Shown here in pieces: positions 12,621 to 20,015 of a stretch of 20,015 bases of DNA. The DNA comes from a virus. Position 1 is the first letter of the stretch. Each line of letters begins with the position of its first letter. Location of the stretch: IMG/VR virus record IMGVR_UViG_3300037492_000149, positions 1 through 20,015 of that record. One strand, 5' to 3'. A program made the position numbers and the translations under genes. A model generated the notes under the pieces. The model searched no databases, had not been told where the DNA came from, and saw only the letters and a list, made by a program, of their open reading frames with translations.

Positions 12621-13667
12621 ATGGCAACTCTTTCTGCTACCAACCTCACGCTCGCCGATTGGGCGAAGCGTGTCGATCCGAATGGCAGCGTTCCAGTCGT
12701 TGCGGAATTGCTTTCGCAAACGAACGAGATCCTCACCGACTGCGTGTTCAAGGAAGGCAATCTGCCGACCGGCGACCGTGTCGTGATCCGCACTGGCCTG
12801 CCGACCGTCTACTGGCGCGCGCTGAACCAAGGCATCCCGTCGAGCAAGAGCACGACTGCTCAGGTCGATGAGGCTTGCGGCATCCTCGAAGCTCGTTCGG
12901 AGATCGACAAGGATCTCGCGATGCTGAACGGCAACACGGCTCAGTTCCGGCTCTCGGAGGACACCGCGTTCCTCGAAAGCATGAACCAGACGATGGCGAG
13001 CACGCTGTTCTACGGCAACCCCGCCTCGGACCCGAAGCAGCCGCTCGGCTTGGCTCCTCGCTACTCGGCTACGTCGGCTGGCAACGGTCAGAACATCGTC
13101 CTCGGCGGCGGCTCTGGCTCCGACAACACGAGCATTTGGCTCGTCGTGTGGGGCGACCAGACGATCTACTGCCCGTTCCCGAAGGGCAGCAAGGCTGGCC
13201 TGATCCATGAGGATCTCGGCGAGCAAACGGTCTACACGCCTTCTGGCCTTGGCTTGACCACGGCTTCGGCGACCGACCGTATGCAGGCTCTCGTGACGCG
13301 CTACCAGTGGAAGACTGGTCTCGTGGTCAAGGACTGGCGATATGCGGTTCGCATCCCGAACATCGATGTCAGCGAGGCTGCGGCGCTCGCGAGTTCGCAG
13401 CTGCCGACTGCCTACACCACGATGCTGCACACGATGGCGAAGGCTGTCTGCCGCGTCCCGAATCTGCGCATGGGTCGCCCGGTGTTCTACATGAACCGCA
13501 CGGTCTACTCGGCGCTCATGCGTCTCGCTCTGGAGAAGTCGGCGGCGACCCTCTCGATCCAGACGGCTCTGAGCCAGTTCGGCACCCCCATCTCGTGGGG
13601 CACGTTCATGGGCATCCCGCTGCGTTGCGTGGACAGCCTGCTCAACACCGAAGCCCTCATCTCCTGA
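12621..13667 (+). CDS. Major capsid protein, epsilon15/BPP-1 (GP7) type (348 aa)
   Basis: Forms the icosahedral shell (HK97 fold). The N-terminus MATLSATNLTLADWAKRVDP and the next segment (VVAELLSQTNEILTDCVFKE, then GNLPTGDRVVIRTGLPTVYW) match the capsid family of epsilon15 gp7 and Bordetella phage BPP-1, and the length is normal for it. The central MNQTMASTLFYGNPASDPKQ and the C-terminal TFMGIPLRCVDSLLNTEA are also characteristic. The gene uses a narrow set of GC-ending codons, fitting high expression. The ribosome site before the ATG at 12621 is weak. It is flanked by the scaffold and cement protein genes. Confidence 0.93.
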   Translation: MATLSATNLTLADWAKRVDPNGSVPVVAELLSQTNEILTDCVFKEGNLPTGDRVVIRTGLPTVYWRALNQGIPSSKSTTAQVDEACGILEARSEIDKDLAMLNGNTAQFRLSEDTAFLESMNQTMASTLFYGNPASDPKQPLGLAPRYSATSAGNGQNIVLGGGSGSDNTSIWLVVWGDQTIYCPFPKGSKAGLIHEDLGEQTVYTPSGLGLTTASATDRMQALVTRYQWKTGLVVKDWRYAVRIPNIDVSEAAALASSQLPTAYTTMLHTMAKAVCRVPNLRMGRPVFYMNRTVYSALMRLALEKSAATLSIQTALSQFGTPISWGTFMGIPLRCVDSLLNTEALIS

Positions 13668-13683
13668 TTCCGGAGGATACACA

Positions 13684-14151
13684 ATGTTCATCGACTACAA
13701 CCTTCGGGTTTCCGAGAACCAAGCGGTCATTACGACCATCGAGTCCACCAACACCATCGACCTCGGCGTGGCGCGGGAACTCGGCGAGGGCAATGCCCTG
13801 GAGTTCCACATCACGCCTACGGCAACGGTCACTGCGGCTGGCGCTGCGACTGTCACCTTCGAGGTGATCGGCGCAACCAATGCCGCGCTGAACGCTGGTG
13901 TGGTGGTGCTCGGCAAGTCGGAAGCCATCGCGAAGTCGGCGCTCGCCGCGTCCGTCGCGCTGAATGGCGTCCCGGCTACGCCGATCGTGGTTGCGTTCAA
14001 CCCGTTCATCACCAGTCTCGGTGCTCGCTACCTCGGTGTGCGCTACACGATTGGCATTGGTCCGCTCACCGCTGGCACCTTCACCGCTGACCTCGTGGTC
14101 AACCTGCAAGGCAACCGCAAGCACTACCCAACTAGCGTCACCATCTCGTGA
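13684..14151 (+). CDS. Bbp16-like capsid cement protein, copy A (155 aa)
   Basis: ATG at 13684 with CGGAGGA upstream. The N-terminus MFIDYNLRVSENQAVITTIE followed by STNTIDLG and the beta-rich body (TVTFEVIGATNAALNAG) match the Bbp16 family, proteins that bind the outside of the capsid and strengthen it. The C-terminus LGARYLGVRYTIGIGPLTAG, then FTADLVVNLQ, is typical. It shows GC-ending codons as in the capsid gene. The next gene is a clear paralogue. Confidence 0.85.
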   Translation: MFIDYNLRVSENQAVITTIESTNTIDLGVARELGEGNALEFHITPTATVTAAGAATVTFEVIGATNAALNAGVVVLGKSEAIAKSALAASVALNGVPATPIVVAFNPFITSLGARYLGVRYTIGIGPLTAGTFTADLVVNLQGNRKHYPTSVTIS

Positions 14152-14164
14152 CCGGGAGCAACGC

Positions 14165-14716
14165 ATGATCACTGACTATTCGTTGCGACTCGCGGAGAAC
14201 CAACAGCGTCTTGCTGTTGGTGCCGCCGCGACGGACCACCTCATCGACTTGCAGGACGCGAGGAACATCGCACTAGGCGAGCCTTTGTATGCGGTCATCT
14301 CGATCACTGAAGACTACACCGCTGCCGCACTTGGTGATGCGTTGATTTCTTGGCAGTTTTACCAGAGCGTAAACACCTCGAAGACCGACATCGCTTCAGC
14401 AATTGAGCTTGGATCTACCAAGGCATACTCGGTCAACTTCTCTGGTCTGCTACCCAGAAACTTGCATAAGGGCCAGCGTATCTCACTTGCCCTGTCCCCG
14501 ATGACGGTTACTTCAACCGACACGACTGCTGCAAACACTTTGACCACGGCTGGTGCCAGATACATCTACGGCGTTGTCACCGTTGCCACCGATCCCTTCA
14601 CCGCTGGCAAGTTCACGATCGACATCTGCACGCAAGCGATGCTTGGCGGCAGCTACGGAGGGGCAGCCGGATACTCAGACATCCCCGTCTACCCGACCGG
14701 CATCACAATCGCCTGA
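14165..14716 (+). CDS. Bbp16-like capsid cement protein, copy B (183 aa)
   Basis: The ATG at 14165 follows GGGAG; the open frame further upstream (from 13964) is a shadow of copy A. The N-terminus MITDYSLRLAENQQRL aligns with copy A (DY-LR--ENQ), then LIDL (IDLG in A). Near the C-terminus AGARYIYGVVTVATDPFTAG, then KFTIDI, aligns with the same segment of A. It is about 28 residues longer, with a Gly-rich insert near the end (GGSYGGAAGYS). Its codon use is looser and its GC content lower than in copy A. It is probably a second cement or decoration protein with a different site or stoichiometry. Confidence 0.75.
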   Translation: MITDYSLRLAENQQRLAVGAAATDHLIDLQDARNIALGEPLYAVISITEDYTAAALGDALISWQFYQSVNTSKTDIASAIELGSTKAYSVNFSGLLPRNLHKGQRISLALSPMTVTSTDTTAANTLTTAGARYIYGVVTVATDPFTAGKFTIDICTQAMLGGSYGGAAGYSDIPVYPTGITIA

Positions 14717-14717
14717 C

Positions 14718-14933
14718 ATGAGAGTCCGAGCAAAAGAAGTGTGCTTCATCGACAACATGCTGCGTCAGCCCGGTGAAGAGTTCGACTACACCGGGAAAGT
14801 CGGCAGCGCCATGGATGTCATCAGCAAGGAAGAAAGTGATGACGAAGTGCAGTCTGATGAAGACCAACACCCTGCCCCGGCTGCGAAGCGGGGGCCGGGA
14901 CGCCCACGAAAGGCATCTGCGTCAACGAACTGA
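14718..14933 (+). CDS. Small protein with C-terminal AT-hook motif (71 aa)
   Basis: The start is the ATG at 14718, one base after the previous stop; the open frame upstream is a shadow. The N-terminus MRVRAKEVCFIDNMLRQPGE with EFDYTG matches a small phage protein type found after capsid genes (basic strand, then 'R-PGE-F'). The middle is acidic (SKEESDDEVQSDEDQ). The C-terminus has an AT-hook, GPGRPRK at residues 59-65, in a basic context, as in other phage proteins of this type. DNA binding is plausible from the motif; the real role is unknown. A terminator follows. Confidence 0.7.
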   Translation: MRVRAKEVCFIDNMLRQPGEEFDYTGKVGSAMDVISKEESDDEVQSDEDQHPAPAAKRGPGRPRKASASTN

Positions 14934-14972
14934 CGCTCGTATCGCGCTCTCGTGCGGGCGCTTCATTTCTGT

Positions 14973-15010
14973 GGACGCCGCCTCTCCGCTACCAGGGGTG
15001 GCGTCCTTTT
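14973..15010 (+). terminator. Strong rho-independent terminator after capsid genes
   Basis: GGACGCCG-CCTCT (14973-14985) pairs with AGGGG-T-GGCGTCC (14994-15006), a 13-bp stem with two G-T pairs and an 8-base loop, followed by TTTT (15007-15010). It sits between the capsid cluster and the tail genes, where podoviruses often place a terminator to raise capsid expression over tail expression. The tail transcripts then depend on read-through or an unseen promoter. Confidence 0.88.
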
Positions 15011-15023
15011 CCATAGGTGAGGC

Positions 15024-17192
15024 ATGACGGTTGAGACTTGCACTGGGCCTGGGACGGCGACCTGGACTAGCGACCGATACGAGACTACCGTCAACAGCGT
15101 CAGCAACTACGTCGTGCAATGGGACACTTTCCTGCAAACCGATGGAAGCATTGAGGGGAGCATCGGTAGCGCCATGAAGAAGTGCATGACGAAGTGGGGA
15201 GCCACGGAAACCGTCACGCTTCTTGTCGAACTTATCGACGGCACTGGTCCGGTGACCAGTTACGAGATGCTGCCGGACTTCGACGATGTCACGGCGACGA
15301 TCGTTGGCGGCAATCTTAGCTTGTCTGTCCCGGCTGGACGAAAGTTCCGCCTTCACGTAAATGGTGACAGGCTCAAGCCGCTTTACGTTACGTCTGGGCC
15401 GCTCCAGTCCTCTATCCCGAGCGGGTCGGTGTCGTTCCCCGACTACGTGATCGCCAACGGGATGCCAACCCTCATCCCTGACGGGACTAAGATCCACTTT
15501 CCAGCAGGCGAGCACACGATCCCGACAACTCTCAATGTTGGGCTTGTCGTCGGCGACAACTGTGTTCTGCACGTTGACAGGAATGCCATTCTTGATTCCA
15601 GGTTCTTTAACGGCGTCGCCGACAACTCTCTGTTCCAGGGCGCTGGATACGTCCACAACACCAGCGTAGATCCAGAAGCAGTGTGGGTTCTCATCGAAGC
15701 TGGGGCTGTGACTTACGATGAGTTGCAGCTCTACTCGATGTTTACTAGCGTTGGTGGGTCCTACTTAAGCACGAACACCGTCAAGGAGTGGACCCTGTTC
15801 GGATGCGGCTTCCACTTCATCAGCGGCGGCATCAATCGTATTGAGGACACTACCTGGATTGCTTACGGGCGCGGTGGCATTGGCAACGGACCAGCACCTA
15901 GACCGGGAGGTGCGGCGCTGACGAGCTACTTGCTCAGGAGCTTTGTGGACGCTGGTGACGACGCCGTCTTTGCTACGGCAGTCGAGGGCAACATCACGAT
16001 CCAAGACTGCACCGTGGGGACGCACCTGAACTCCACTGTTCACCTTGGGTATTGGGCGTATGGGTCTGGACCGGACGAAACTAACGTGAACCCTGGGCCT
16101 CTGGTAGAAAACTGCCACCTATACCACCTAGCCAAAGCTGACACAAACGACGAAGACATCTACCCCGCCATCGGAGATCAGACTGTCTTTGCGTGCCGAG
16201 TAGACGCAACCAACGAGGAAGGATTTGGTCGTGGTCGCGGCCACTACAACGTCACCATCCGCGACTGCCGAGTCTACGGTCCTGTTCGCGCTCGCCTTAT
16301 CTTCCTGCGTAACGAGCTTTACCCTTACGACTTGGACATTCGATACGACGCCGCTGGCAACGTGTCGAACTTCATGTTTGAGAATCTTGTAGTAGACGAA
16401 ACGCCTGGGCAGTTGTCATATCTTGTAGGACGAGACTTCGGTGCGTGCCCGAACAACATCACGTTCAAAAACGTGACCATAGGCGGCGAACGTCTGCTGG
16501 CTTGGAACTATTCTGACTTCTTCGTAACCAACTTCGCTCTATACCGTGTCAAGTTTAACGGTCATCCAATGGCAACTGAAGTAGACATCTGCAACCTCGC
16601 TCTCTCGTTTTTGGGTGACTCGGCGCAAATCACCGGTATCGACCCGGCTGACGGTAGTGCGCAAGCCGAGGCATGTGCTCGGTTCTACGACATCGCCCTC
16701 AACGGCATCCTTGAGATGCACCCATGGGGCTTTGCGACGAAGTATGTTGCACTGACGGAGATCACGACCAACGAGCGCACGGAGTGGGACTACAGCTACC
16801 AAGTCCCTGCTGACATGCTTCGACCGCTGCTCGTTCTTCCGCCTGACACGATCGACGACTACCCGGCGCAGCCAGCGAATCAGGTCGAGTTCACGGTCGA
16901 GCAAGACGAGAACGACGATCTGGTTATCTACACCGATCAGGAAGAAGCAGTGCTGCGTTACGTCGCATACGTAACCAACACTGGTCTGTTCCCACCGTTG
17001 TTCCAGATGGCACTGTCATACCACCTTGCCGGTCTTCTTGCTGGGGTGATCATCAAGGGCGATGAAGGTGCAAAGCATTCTATGCGCTGCACGCAGATGA
17101 TGATGGCGTATCTGGCGAAGGCCAGTGCTAACGACTCGCACACGCGATCTGTGAAGCCAACCCACTTGCCTGCCTGGATGTCAGGACGCTGA
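15024..17192 (+). CDS. Beta-helix tailspike-like domain fused to tail adaptor (722 aa)
   Basis: ATG at 15024 behind AGGTGAGG. Residues 1-515 look like a tail-fibre or tailspike module: an N-terminal region (1-130), then a right-handed parallel beta-helix with regular short strands (GDNCVLHVDRNAILDS, NITIQDCTVG, NVTIRDCRVYGP, NITFKNVTIGG) and an AGDDAVF motif (Asp312-Asp313) resembling the acid pair of beta-helix glycosidases. At residue 516 it switches directly, without a stop, to MATEVDICNLALSFLGDSAQ and ITGIDPADGSAQAEACARFY, the exact usual beginning of the T7 gp11-like tail adaptor (tail tubular protein A). Residues 516-722 are full length for that family. The adaptor ring links portal and nozzle. 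The fusion could be real, the ATG at 16569 could also serve as an internal start (no clear ribosome site), or a lost stop or frameshift could join two genes. Confidence 0.85.
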   Translation: MTVETCTGPGTATWTSDRYETTVNSVSNYVVQWDTFLQTDGSIEGSIGSAMKKCMTKWGATETVTLLVELIDGTGPVTSYEMLPDFDDVTATIVGGNLSLSVPAGRKFRLHVNGDRLKPLYVTSGPLQSSIPSGSVSFPDYVIANGMPTLIPDGTKIHFPAGEHTIPTTLNVGLVVGDNCVLHVDRNAILDSRFFNGVADNSLFQGAGYVHNTSVDPEAVWVLIEAGAVTYDELQLYSMFTSVGGSYLSTNTVKEWTLFGCGFHFISGGINRIEDTTWIAYGRGGIGNGPAPRPGGAALTSYLLRSFVDAGDDAVFATAVEGNITIQDCTVGTHLNSTVHLGYWAYGSGPDETNVNPGPLVENCHLYHLAKADTNDEDIYPAIGDQTVFACRVDATNEEGFGRGRGHYNVTIRDCRVYGPVRARLIFLRNELYPYDLDIRYDAAGNVSNFMFENLVVDETPGQLSYLVGRDFGACPNNITFKNVTIGGERLLAWNYSDFFVTNFALYRVKFNGHPMATEVDICNLALSFLGDSAQITGIDPADGSAQAEACARFYDIALNGILEMHPWGFATKYVALTEITTNERTEWDYSYQVPADMLRPLLVLPPDTIDDYPAQPANQVEFTVEQDENDDLVIYTDQEEAVLRYVAYVTNTGLFPPLFQMALSYHLAGLLAGVIIKGDEGAKHSMRCTQMMMAYLAKASANDSHTRSVKPTHLPAWMSGR

Positions 17193-17194
17193 AC

Positions 17195-19897
17195 ATGGCA
17201 CAGAACCGCCCCCTCACACAGACCCGCACCTACAACCGATCGTTCTCAGCAGGCGTTGTCAGTCCTGAGATGTTCTCGCGCCTTGATTTGCCGCAGAATC
17301 AGACGGGGCTTCGGGAGTCTGTGAACATGGTCACGATGCCGCAAGGACCTGCGCGTCGGCGTCCAGGCACGCAATACGTCGCCGATCAAAAGAGTTCAGC
17401 ACAAGACGCCGTTCTCATCCCGTTTACTTACAGCACGACGCAGAGCATGGTGCTGGAGTTCGGCAACACATACATCAGGTTTCACACAGACGGCGCTGCT
17501 CTTTCGGTGTCGGTGTACACGGACTACAGGTCGGCAGCTACTGTCACGTTTACCAGCGGCACTGATGTAGTTAACTGGGCAGCGCACGGGTTGGCGGCTG
17601 GTGAGCCATTCTTGTTCAGCAATGGAGGCGGTGCTGTTGTCCCAACCGGCCTTGTATTCGACACAGTCTACTACGTTGTAAATCCAGCCGCGGGGACGTT
17701 TCAAATTGCCACTACCGTAGGTGGCACTCCTATCAATTTCACCACTGACGGCTCAGGCACGATGACTGGCAAGCGTCGATACAGCCTCGGCGATGTGGTC
17801 TCGAATGCTGGAACCTACCACTACTGCACTGCTCAAAACGACAGCACCGCACTAGGGTCGAACCCACCGTGGTATGCAATGACTGGGACGGTCTTTGAGA
17901 TCCCGTCTCCATATGCTCAAGCCGACCTCTACGACCTCCACTACGTCCAGAGTTACGACGTGATGACGATCACGCATGTAGGTTACCAAACCAGAGAACT
18001 ACGGCGCACTGGTGTGAATGGCTGGACGCTAGTTGCAGTGACGTTTGCAGCGTTACTATCTGCTCCTGGTAGCGTCACGGCTACTGCGACATTCGCAGAG
18101 CAATGCGTGATCAGTGCTATCGCCCTCGGCACCGGGACGTTGACCTTGAACGGATTCGTAGCTGCTGGAGCTGAAATCCCGTTTTCCAATGGCGATCAGG
18201 TATACGTCTACGGAGTCCTTGGCACGACCGATCTGCCAAACGGCTTCTACATTGTCTACAACCGAACCGGATCAAGCGTTCGCCTTGCCCCTGTCAGCAC
18301 CGGCATTGTTGACTTGGCATACACCAATGCCTATACCGCTAACAGCGGGAAGATGTTGTTTGCTGAACAGAGTGCCGACACGACCAACTACTACAAGGTC
18401 ACGGCTGTCACCAGCGACTTGCAAGAATCTGATCCGAGCAGCGAGGCGTCAGTACTCAACATCTTGACCTCGACTGGCGCATACAACACCGTATCGTGGG
18501 CTGCTGTCACTGGCGCAGAACGCTACTACGTCTACAAGAAGCAGAGCGGACTGTTCGGCTACATCGGCCAGACCGAGACCACGAGCTTCGTCGATGACAA
18601 CATCGCTCCAGACATGGGGCGGACGCCTCCGATCCGAGATGCTGGCGAACTCGCTGCGGTGGATGACTACCCAGGTGCCGTCTCCTACTTCGAGCAGCGT
18701 CGATGCTTTGCTGGCACTAATAACGACGCCCAGACCATTTGGATGACACGGTCAAACACTGAGTCTGACATGTCATACTCGCTGCCGAGTCAGGACACTG
18801 ACCGCATCAAGTTCGACGTTGTCGCCCGCGAAAACGCCACTATCCGCCACATCGTCCCGCTAGGTGAACTGTTGCTTCTGACCAATTCTTCTGAGTGGCG
18901 CGTGTCTGCGGTCGGCTCGGAGGCGATCACTCCGTCGAGCGTCAGCGTCCGCCCTCAGAGCTACATCGGCAGCAGCAACGTGCAGCCTGTTGTAGTCAAC
19001 AACTCACTGCTGTTTTGCGCCGCTCGTGGCGGTCATGTTCGAGAGCTTGGGTTCAACTGGCAGTCGCAGGGCTACGTCACTGGCGATCTATCGCTGCGTG
19101 CGAGCCACCTGTTCGACAACTACACGATCAAGCAGGTTGCCTACCAGAAGGCTCCAATCCCAATCATGTGGGCGGTTCGCGATGACGGCAAGCTGCTAGG
19201 ACTCACCTACGTCCCAGAGGAGTCAATCGGAGGATGGCACACTCACGAACTCGGTGTCAACGTGAAGTCGGTGTGTGTCGTTCCAGAAGGCGACGAAGAC
19301 CGGGTCTACTTGATTGTGCAGAGGCTTGTCAACGGCACCAGCAAGCGGTTCATCGAGCGTCTTGGGACGTTTAACTATGGCACTGATGTCGAGGCTTATT
19401 TTGTGGACTGCGGTCTCCAGTTACTTACCAGTGCTACGGTTAGCACTGTGACCTTGGCACATCTTCCTAACGAGACTGTTTCACTGCTTGTTGACGGAGA
19501 TGTCCTTGATGATCGCACCGCAAACGGTTCAGGTGTTGCGACTCTCGACCTAGCAGTCTCGTCTGGGAAATACATCTCCTGCGGCTTGTCCTTCGACTCA
19601 TACTTTAAGACGTTGCCGATGGCTATCGAAACTCCAGGTTACGGCCAAGGCAGGCCAAAGAACATCAACAACGCTTGGCTGCGCGTCTACAAGAGCACAA
19701 ACTTCAAAGTCGGGCCTAACGCGAGCCAATTGGTTGCCGCGCCACAATACACCACGAGCGACGCGCTGCTTACTGACGAGGTCGAGGTTGTTCTTCGACC
19801 AAGCTGGAACTCAGACGGAAGCGTTTATGTGTTGCAAGACAAGCCGTTGCCTCTTATGGTTACCGGCATTACCGTAGAAGTTTCGATCGGAGGGTAA
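17195..19897 (+). CDS. Tail nozzle (tail tubular protein B-like) (900 aa)
   Basis: ATG two bases after the previous stop, with AGGA upstream. The N-terminus RSFSAGVVSPEMFSRLDLPQ, then QTGLRESVNMVTMPQGPARR and RPGTQYVADQK, is the diagnostic start of podovirus tail nozzle proteins (pattern F-GE-SP---R-D---Y-----N----QG---RRPGT). The body is beta-rich, as in the propeller-like nozzle, with conserved late segments (ERLGTFNYGTDVEAYFVDCG; KNINNAWLRVYKST). The length is within the family's range. It forms the distal tail tube below the adaptor ring, and its neighbours on both sides fit. Confidence 0.92.
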   Translation: MAQNRPLTQTRTYNRSFSAGVVSPEMFSRLDLPQNQTGLRESVNMVTMPQGPARRRPGTQYVADQKSSAQDAVLIPFTYSTTQSMVLEFGNTYIRFHTDGAALSVSVYTDYRSAATVTFTSGTDVVNWAAHGLAAGEPFLFSNGGGAVVPTGLVFDTVYYVVNPAAGTFQIATTVGGTPINFTTDGSGTMTGKRRYSLGDVVSNAGTYHYCTAQNDSTALGSNPPWYAMTGTVFEIPSPYAQADLYDLHYVQSYDVMTITHVGYQTRELRRTGVNGWTLVAVTFAALLSAPGSVTATATFAEQCVISAIALGTGTLTLNGFVAAGAEIPFSNGDQVYVYGVLGTTDLPNGFYIVYNRTGSSVRLAPVSTGIVDLAYTNAYTANSGKMLFAEQSADTTNYYKVTAVTSDLQESDPSSEASVLNILTSTGAYNTVSWAAVTGAERYYVYKKQSGLFGYIGQTETTSFVDDNIAPDMGRTPPIRDAGELAAVDDYPGAVSYFEQRRCFAGTNNDAQTIWMTRSNTESDMSYSLPSQDTDRIKFDVVARENATIRHIVPLGELLLLTNSSEWRVSAVGSEAITPSSVSVRPQSYIGSSNVQPVVVNNSLLFCAARGGHVRELGFNWQSQGYVTGDLSLRASHLFDNYTIKQVAYQKAPIPIMWAVRDDGKLLGLTYVPEESIGGWHTHELGVNVKSVCVVPEGDEDRVYLIVQRLVNGTSKRFIERLGTFNYGTDVEAYFVDCGLQLLTSATVSTVTLAHLPNETVSLLVDGDVLDDRTANGSGVATLDLAVSSGKYISCGLSFDSYFKTLPMAIETPGYGQGRPKNINNAWLRVYKSTNFKVGPNASQLVAAPQYTTSDALLTDEVEVVLRPSWNSDGSVYVLQDKPLPLMVTGITVEVSIGG

Positions 19898-19898
19898 C

Positions 19899-20015
19899 AT
19901 GGGACCAGCAGCAATTGCCTTGATGGCTGTCGGGGCGACGCAAAGCGCGATCGGCGCGTTCTACAGCGCCAAGACGCAGCAGTACCAAGCCAAGTCGGCG
20001 GCTGCGGACTACGAG
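19899..20015 (+). CDS. Start of probable internal virion protein (39 codons visible)
   Basis: ATG at 19899 with GGAGGG 6 bases upstream; the gene continues beyond the window. The visible residues (MGPAAIALMAVGATQSAIGA, then FYSAKTQQYQAKSAAADYE) show a hydrophobic Ala/Gly-rich N-terminus followed by a Gln/Ala-rich helix. This is the usual beginning of T7 gp14-like or equivalent ejection proteins encoded after the nozzle gene. The assignment rests on position and composition. Confidence 0.65.
   Translation, partial: MGPAAIALMAVGATQSAIGAFYSAKTQQYQAKSAAADYE

Noticed and set aside
1-20015. CRISPR array, insertion sequence, integrase or diversity-generating retroelement
   Set aside because: No regularly spaced repeat-spacer structure, transposase, integrase or reverse transcriptase motifs were seen, despite the BPP-1-like capsid genes.

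Overview
The window is about 20 kb of the genome of a short-tailed (podovirus-type) bacteriophage or prophage with high GC content. I base this on a colinear, all-forward late operon: terminase small and large subunits, head-tail connector (portal), Bbp19-like protein, scaffold, an epsilon15/BPP-1-like (GP7-type) major capsid protein, Bbp16-like capsid cement proteins, tail adaptor, tail nozzle, and the start of a probable internal virion protein. Bacterial signals (AGGAGG-type ribosome sites, a TTGACA-17-TAGGAT promoter, rho-independent terminators) point to a bacterial host. I cannot name the host.

Layout. Bases 1-1806 hold the tail end of an upstream module of four tightly packed forward genes. 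Three are unrecognised; one is a cysteine-containing conserved phage protein. The module closes with a strong terminator (1817-1852). Bases 1853-2733 carry no convincing gene and are full of short repeats: CCGAG arrays, an inverted GTACT element, direct repeats, many copies of CATCG and a pyrimidine-rich tract. This resembles a replication, packaging or regulatory region. A small helical protein of unknown function follows (2734-3084).

A near-consensus sigma70 promoter overlaps the stop codon of that gene and would start an RNA at about 3116. The next 370 bases hold three consecutive structured RNAs. The first and third look like tRNAs with intact D-arm and T-loop sequences but with extra sequence between the D and T arms; the first has a hairpin inserted exactly where archaeal and eukaryotic tRNA introns sit. 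The middle one folds into a multi-branched structure with competing hairpins. This is the most unusual part of the window.

From 3524 to the right edge the genes are packed with short gaps and many 1-26 base overlaps: small proteins, a helix-turn-helix protein, terminase, a GNAT acetyltransferase, portal, a possible decoration protein, a BPSL0761-like protein, and a large Trp-rich protein with a signal peptide. These are followed by a possible MazG-like protein, Bbp19, scaffold, capsid, two tandem Bbp16-like paralogues and an AT-hook protein. A strong terminator (14973-15010) separates the capsid genes from the tail genes. The first tail gene fuses a beta-helix (tailspike-like) domain in frame to a complete tail adaptor. 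It is followed by the tail nozzle gene and the first 39 codons of a further virion gene.

All functional names come from motif and family recognition by eye; no database search was run.
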